Shown here piece after piece: positions 7,089-11,590 of a DNA stretch of 11,590 bases. The stretch comes from Chryseobacterium gleum (GTDB lineage Bacteria; Bacteroidota; Bacteroidia; Flavobacteriales_D; Sanyastnellaceae). The notes beneath the pieces were generated by a model that had not been told where the DNA came from, made no database searches, and saw only the letters and a list, made by a program, of their open reading frames with translations. Position numbers and translations under genes: made by a program. The stretch is from positions 1 to 11,590 of the forward strand of contig CAMCUG010000027.1 of assembly GCA_945878835.1 (NCBI GenBank), written 5' to 3'. How positions within the stretch are numbered: position 1 is the first letter of the stretch; the number at the start of each line of letters is the position of its first letter.

Positions 7089-7182
7089 GTCCTTTACTGA
7101 CGAAAGTTCACACTAAACAAACAAAATCCCGCTTGGCACAAATAGTGACTGCGTCGGGCACAAACATTAAAAACAAACAAAC
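7089..7182 (+). promoter_or_regulatory. groESL upstream region with two GGCACAAA direct repeats
   Basis: This gap must hold the groESL promoter because a strong terminator closes it on the left. No TAnnTTTG box and no CIRCE element (TTAGCACTC-N9-GAGTGCTAA) is present. What stands out is GGCACAAA at 7135-7142 and again at 7157-7164, with starts 22 bp apart (about two helical turns). The first is within TTGGCACA, which resembles a sigma-54 -24 element, but the base positions for the -12 element read GTGA rather than TTGC. The last 20 bases before the ATG are A-rich without a Shine-Dalgarno sequence, as is usual in Bacteroidota. Confidence 0.5.
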
Positions 7183-7458
7183 ATGTCAAATAACGTTAGA
7201 CCATTAGGAGATCGCGTTTTGGTAGAGCCCGCTGAGGCTGAAACCACAACCCTTTCTGGAATTATCATTCCTGAAACAGCGAAAGAAAAGCCTCAAAGAG
7301 GAACTGTAATCGCTGTAGGCCCTGGAAAAAAAGATGAGCCAACAACGGTTAAACCGGGTGATACTATTTTATACGGCAAGTATGCCGGAACAGAGATTAG
7401 CGTTGACGGAAAAGATCTTCTGATCATGCGCGAGTCGGACATTTTTGCAATTGTTTAA
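7183..7458 (+). CDS. groES: Co-chaperonin GroES (Hsp10)
   Basis: GroES forms the seven-subunit lid of the GroEL folding chamber. The 91-residue protein is close to the usual length (about 90-97). It opens with [11 protein letters not shown] (6-16), followed by the mobile loop with the GroEL-binding hydrophobic tripeptide ([19 protein letters not shown], about 22-40; III at 27-29). The [17 protein letters not shown] segment and the C-terminal [11 protein letters not shown] are typical. It sits 20 bases ahead of groEL in the classic two-gene operon, and is transcribed from the region between the secG terminator and its ATG. Confidence 0.98.
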   Translation: MSNNVRPLGDRVLVEPAEAETTTLSGIIIPETAKEKPQRGTVIAVGPGKKDEPTTVKPGDTILYGKYAGTEISVDGKDLLIMRESDIFAIV

Positions 7459-7472
7459 TTACTAAATTTTAG

Positions 7473-9107
<1,635 letters not shown>

Positions 9108-9126
9108 TTCCAAACAGATCGGAACA

Positions 9127-9155
9127 AAAAATGGCGACCATTGGTCGCCATTTTT
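9127..9155. terminator. Bidirectional terminator between groEL and the ABC operon
   Basis: A 13-bp perfect stem (9127-9139 with 9143-9155; core ATGGCGACC / GGTCGCCAT) closes on a 3-base loop. It is flanked by an A-run on the left and a T-run on the right, so on either strand the hairpin is followed by a U-tract. It lies between the converging ends of groEL (9107) and the exported-protein gene (9173), and can serve both. Confidence 0.9.
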
Positions 9156-9172
9156 ATTTCAACATAAAAAAA

Positions 9173-9712
9173 TTAAGGAGTGTATTCTGTTGCGCCTTCC
9201 AAGATGTAATTCATTTGATAAACATCGTCGGCATTCAATTTTAATTTACCCTTAAATGTCAAGCGTTCGTCGGTTTTGTAGTTGCGGTGCTTTCCAACAA
9301 AACGCAAATCAACTACAGACTCAGGACCACCACCGCCGCAAAAGAAACAGTTTGCGTATGGGTATTTCGACACGACATAAAAACCAGCATCGTAATCGAC
9401 TGGAATTAAATATCCCGTGATGAAAATATCTTTTTCTGCAACTGCTTTGACTGACGCTCCAAAGGTTGGCTTCCAGTAGTAAGCATCCAATTCCTTCACG
9501 TAGATGTCTTTGTAGGTAACGTCTGCAAGAGTCTTCCATGTAATTTCAATAGGCCCTTGTCCTTCTGGCAAATAAGGTACAATGGTACTTGGAACAGTTC
9601 CCAAATCAACACGCTTGTATGCATGCGCCTTCAATTTTTCTGTTCCCTCGGAGGCATTCAAGAATAATATTCCCGAAAAAATAAAAGCTAAAAATTTGAT
9701 TGACTTAATCAT
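9173..9712 (-). CDS. Small exported protein with CxxCGGGGPE motif, DUF3299-like (tentative)
   Basis: The chosen start (ATG at 9712) gives 179 residues and a clean Sec signal peptide (MIKSIKFLAFIFSGILFLNA); an earlier start at 9778 would add 22 atypical residues. Its ATG overlaps the permease stop by 8 bases (ATGATTAA), so translation is probably coupled. The mature part contains ITWKTLADVTY (57-67), GYLIPVDYDAGFYVVSKYPY (100-119) and the striking NCFFCGGGGPESVVDL (121-136) with Cys122 and Cys125. A later segment reads LTFKGKLKLN. There is no lipobox, so it should be periplasmic or surface-exposed. Layout and gene position resemble DUF3299 proteins, which follow FtsX-type permeases in Zn-responsive operons of Proteobacteria. 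Family assignment is from memory of motif order and is not certain. The CxxC pair could bind metal or form a disulfide. Confidence 0.72.
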   Translation of the reverse strand: MIKSIKFLAFIFSGILFLNASEGTEKLKAHAYKRVDLGTVPSTIVPYLPEGQGPIEITWKTLADVTYKDIYVKELDAYYWKPTFGASVKAVAEKDIFITGYLIPVDYDAGFYVVSKYPYANCFFCGGGGPESVVDLRFVGKHRNYKTDERLTFKGKLKLNADDVYQMNYILEGATEYTP

Positions 9713-11012
9713 TTGAAAGTGTTTTAGAAATGTCCATAAAGAACGCACGTAACGCAGGCAACAACGATGCCACCACACCCAAACCCAAGGTTATTCCAAC
9801 TAAGTAATATTCTTGAGGAAGGAAGATCATGGCGTTGAATTCGTCGTGAAAGCTGTCCTTTGCCATATCTGAGAGCAAGGTAATTCCTACACGACTTAAT
9901 ACAAGACCTATGATTAAACCGAGTGCCACCATGAATAATCCTTCCAACAGAATAAGAATAAACAACTGAATTCTTCTTCCACCTAACGTGCGAAGAATTG
10001 CCAATTCATATTGCCTTTCGCGTAACGCGTTGAAGAGTGAAATGAATACACTTAAGAAAGAAATAATCATAATAAGAATTGCTACGGCTTTCACCACGCT
10101 CATGCCTATTCCGAAATTCTCATTCAAGCGATTAATTTCGATTGCCGGTAAAGCCAACTGCATGTTTGTGTTCTTAACCAATTGCGGAAGAATCATAGGA
10201 GCCATTGGAAGACGTTTGATCAAAAGGTATGCTGTAACCTCATGATCTTCTTCATGCGCATGATCTTCTTCTGCGTGCTCATGCCCATCTTCTTCTTCTG
10301 CGTGCTCGTCTTCATGATCTTCGTGCGCAGATTCAGCATCGTGATCTTCTGCTGAAACAATTCCGGCGTGCGCAGATTCTTCGTGATCTCCGTGGTCATG
10401 GACTTCCCAAATGGATTCAACTGGTGTTAAGATTAAGCGATCGATGACAGTTCCGCTTGCTTCATAAATTCCAACCACAGTGAACAATTGATCGTGACCT
10501 TCCTCCTCTTCGCCTTCTTTGTCCAATCCGTGAGTGCTCTTGAATGTCTGTCCTAATTTCAGTCCCAATGCTTTCGCTGCGTAAGATCCAACCGTTACTT
10601 CGAAAGGAGTTTCGAATACCTTTCCTTCCTTCAGTTTCACCCCATAAAAATCTGCGTAGCGCGGTGTTGTTCCCACAATTCTCCAGCCTTCGTAGTTATC
10701 TCCGTATGCCAAGGGAATAGCTTCTTTCACTGTCGGATTCTTTATAATTTTTTGTGCTTCGGAAACTTTAATATTTCCTGTTGGAGCATCTATGTGGTAG
10801 ACATTCGCAAGTATTAATTGAAGTGGACTTCCCTTTGCACCGAGAACAAAATCGATGTCCTTAATATTCTTGTTGAATTTGTCGCTCAATTGATTTTCCA
10901 ACAAAAGCATCATAGAGATAATTCCGACTCCGAACGACAAAAGCAAAAGTGTTAAAGTGGTTGCTCCCGCCTTTTGCCAACAATTTTTCCATGCTATAAA
11001 AATAATTTTCAT
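9705..11012 (-). CDS. MacB/FtsX-type ABC transporter permease with His-rich insert
   Basis: This 435-residue inner-membrane protein has the four-helix FtsX/MacB plan. The first helix (about 17-38) is followed by a large periplasmic MacB-type domain (39-300), then three helices (about 303-327, 348-372 and 401-425). The cytoplasmic coupling stretch FNALRERQYELAILRTLGGR (327-346) is characteristic of the family. The periplasmic domain carries an inserted acidic, His-rich stretch at 205-257 with 13 histidines. The ATPase gene ends 12 bases upstream and the exported-protein gene overlaps its stop codon. It therefore forms a permease/ATPase pair whose two permease copies would dimerise. Families of this kind move lipoproteins, peptides or drugs, or drive envelope reactions. 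The His insert suggests a metal-linked task, by inference. A LolCE-type role in lipoprotein release is an alternative but would not explain the insert. Confidence 0.88.
   Translation of the reverse strand: MKIIFIAWKNCWQKAGATTLTLLLLSFGVGIISMMLLLENQLSDKFNKNIKDIDFVLGAKGSPLQLILANVYHIDAPTGNIKVSEAQKIIKNPTVKEAIPLAYGDNYEGWRIVGTTPRYADFYGVKLKEGKVFETPFEVTVGSYAAKALGLKLGQTFKSTHGLDKEGEEEEGHDQLFTVVGIYEASGTVIDRLILTPVESIWEVHDHGDHEESAHAGIVSAEDHDAESAHEDHEDEHAEEEDGHEHAEEDHAHEEDHEVTAYLLIKRLPMAPMILPQLVKNTNMQLALPAIEINRLNENFGIGMSVVKAVAILIMIISFLSVFISLFNALRERQYELAILRTLGGRRIQLFILILLEGLFMVALGLIIGLVLSRVGITLLSDMAKDSFHDEFNAMIFLPQEYYLVGITLGLGVVASLLPALRAFFMDISKTLSND
10242..10400 (-). other. His/Asp/Glu-rich segment encoded within the permease gene
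   Basis: Residues 205-257 of the permease contain 13 His among Asp, Glu and Ala, in HxH, HxxH and HxxxH spacings (for example VHDHGDHEE, EDGHEHAEED and HAHEEDHE). Such stretches in periplasmic proteins commonly bind Zn2+, Ni2+ or Cu2+. At the DNA level the 17-mer TCTTCTTCTGCGTGCTC (plus strand) occurs at 10264-10280 and again at 10291-10307, 27 bases apart, so part of the insert grew by in-frame duplication. Confidence 0.85.
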
Positions 11013-11024
11013 GATGAATTGTGG

Positions 11025-11590
11025 TTAAGATTTCAATGCGGTTAATTCTATTCGCTGCTTCACTTCATCTTTTAGTCGATTGTCATGCGTAACTATGAGG
11101 AGGGCAGCTTTCAACGCATGTGTTTGCTCGCGCAACAAATTTAAAACATCCTTAGCGTTCTCATCGTCGAGCGCGCTTGTTGGTTCGTCGGCTAAAATTA
11201 ATGACGGGTTATTCAGCAATGCGCGGGCAATGGCAACGCGTTGTTGCTCGCCTACACTCAACGTTGACGTTTTCTTATTTTTCTTTGAAAGAATATTTAA
11301 GCGATCTAACATTTTTTCAGCATCTGATTTCGAAACCTTGTTGTTCGAAAAATAAGGCGCTAAAAGAACATTATCTATCACAGAAAGCGACTGCACAAAG
11401 TGAGAAGTTTGGAAAACTATTCCAATGTTCTTTCCTCTGAAACGATCCAGCGAAGCGCCACTGAGCGAGCTCAACTTCACTCCGTTCACTTCTACTTCTC
11501 CGGATGTTGGTTTTCTCAATCCGGCTAAAAGATGAAGTAAAGTTGTCTTACCGGTTCCGCTGCTCCCCAAAATCAACAATTCGCTATTTT
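11025..11590 (-). CDS. ABC transporter ATP-binding protein, LolD/MacB type (5' end beyond window)
   Basis: The reading frame is open to the right edge, so the start and roughly the first 30 residues are missing; 187 codons are visible. The visible part begins NSELLILGSSGTGKTTLLHL and contains Walker A GSSGTGKT, Q-loop region GIVFQTSHFVQSLSVIDNVL, signature LSVGEQQRVAIARAL, Walker B LILADEPTSALDD and H-loop IVTHD. The signature has Val where the consensus LSGGE has Gly. The sequence places it in the LolD/MacB/FtsE branch, which partners FtsX-type permeases such as the one encoded 12 bases downstream. It powers that permease from the cytoplasmic face. The TTG at 11579 is not a credible start, as it lies inside the strand leading into Walker A. 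Confidence 0.95.
   Translation of the reverse strand, partial: NSELLILGSSGTGKTTLLHLLAGLRKPTSGEVEVNGVKLSSLSGASLDRFRGKNIGIVFQTSHFVQSLSVIDNVLLAPYFSNNKVSKSDAEKMLDRLNILSKKNKKTSTLSVGEQQRVAIARALLNNPSLILADEPTSALDDENAKDVLNLLREQTHALKAALLIVTHDNRLKDEVKQRIELTALKS

Noticed and set aside
7111..7147. CACTA / TAGTG inverted repeat in the groES upstream region
   Set aside because: Only 5-bp arms about 27 bases apart; expected by chance.
7134..7152. Possible sigma-54 promoter (TTGGCAC) ahead of groES
   Set aside because: The -24 half is good, but at the required spacing the -12 half reads GTGA instead of TTGC. Kept only as part of the unusual upstream region.
9713..9778. Longer N-terminus for the small exported protein (start at 9778)
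   Set aside because: The added 22 residues lie before a clean signal peptide and would extend overlap with the permease gene to over 70 bases.
9988..10420. Overlapping open frames within the His-rich part of the permease gene (85 codons plus strand, 66 codons minus strand)
   Set aside because: They arise from the repetitive composition of the insert; the permease frame carries the conserved domains.

Overview
The window looks like chromosomal core-genome DNA from a member of the Bacteroidota, probably order Flavobacteriales. Four lines of evidence point there. Several gene starts have the Bacteroidota -7 promoter box TAnnTTTG upstream. Gene starts lack Shine-Dalgarno sequences and have A-rich leaders instead. 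There is a Bacteroidota-type LptE-family lipoprotein and a SecG with an acidic, Gln-rich tail. TopA carries GRFG repeats and a Lys/Ala tail rather than zinc fingers. No mobile element, tRNA, rRNA, CRISPR array or phage gene was seen. Genus cannot be named from the sequence alone.

Layout. 1-2336 (minus strand): topA, DNA topoisomerase I, whose C-terminal end lies beyond the left edge. 2337-2465: a divergent promoter region with an 18-bp perfect palindrome. 2466-6661 (plus strand): miaB (tRNA methylthiotransferase, GTG start), a sigma-54-type AAA+ activator without a receiver domain, an LptE-family outer-membrane lipoprotein, and a Bacteroidota-type protein with a C-terminal TPR-like motif. The last three genes are joined by 4-base and 1-base overlaps. 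6672-7033: secG with its own clear promoter, closed by a strong terminator at 7054-7088. 7089-9107: groES-groEL, with an unusual promoter region containing two GGCACAAA boxes 22 bp apart. 9127-9155: a symmetric terminator shared by the converging groEL and minus-strand operons. 9173-11590 (minus strand): an ABC-transporter operon read from right to left. It comprises an ATPase (5' end beyond the right edge), a MacB/FtsX-type permease with an inserted 13-histidine stretch, and a small exported protein with a C-x-x-C-G-G-G-G-P-E motif.

How the genes fit together. The central block is a housekeeping and envelope-biogenesis cluster: tRNA modification, lipopolysaccharide export to the outer membrane (LptE), protein secretion (SecG) and folding (GroESL). 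A receiver-less, PspF-like activator lies translationally coupled to lptE, which suggests (inference) envelope-linked regulation. The right-hand operon resembles the Zn-responsive gene sets of Pseudomonas aeruginosa (PA4063-PA4066) and Vibrio (zrg), which combine a His-rich protein, an ABC ATPase, an FtsX-type permease and a small exported protein. Here the His-rich element is built into the permease. This is the most interesting candidate for an under-described system in the window, but the metal link is inferred, not shown.
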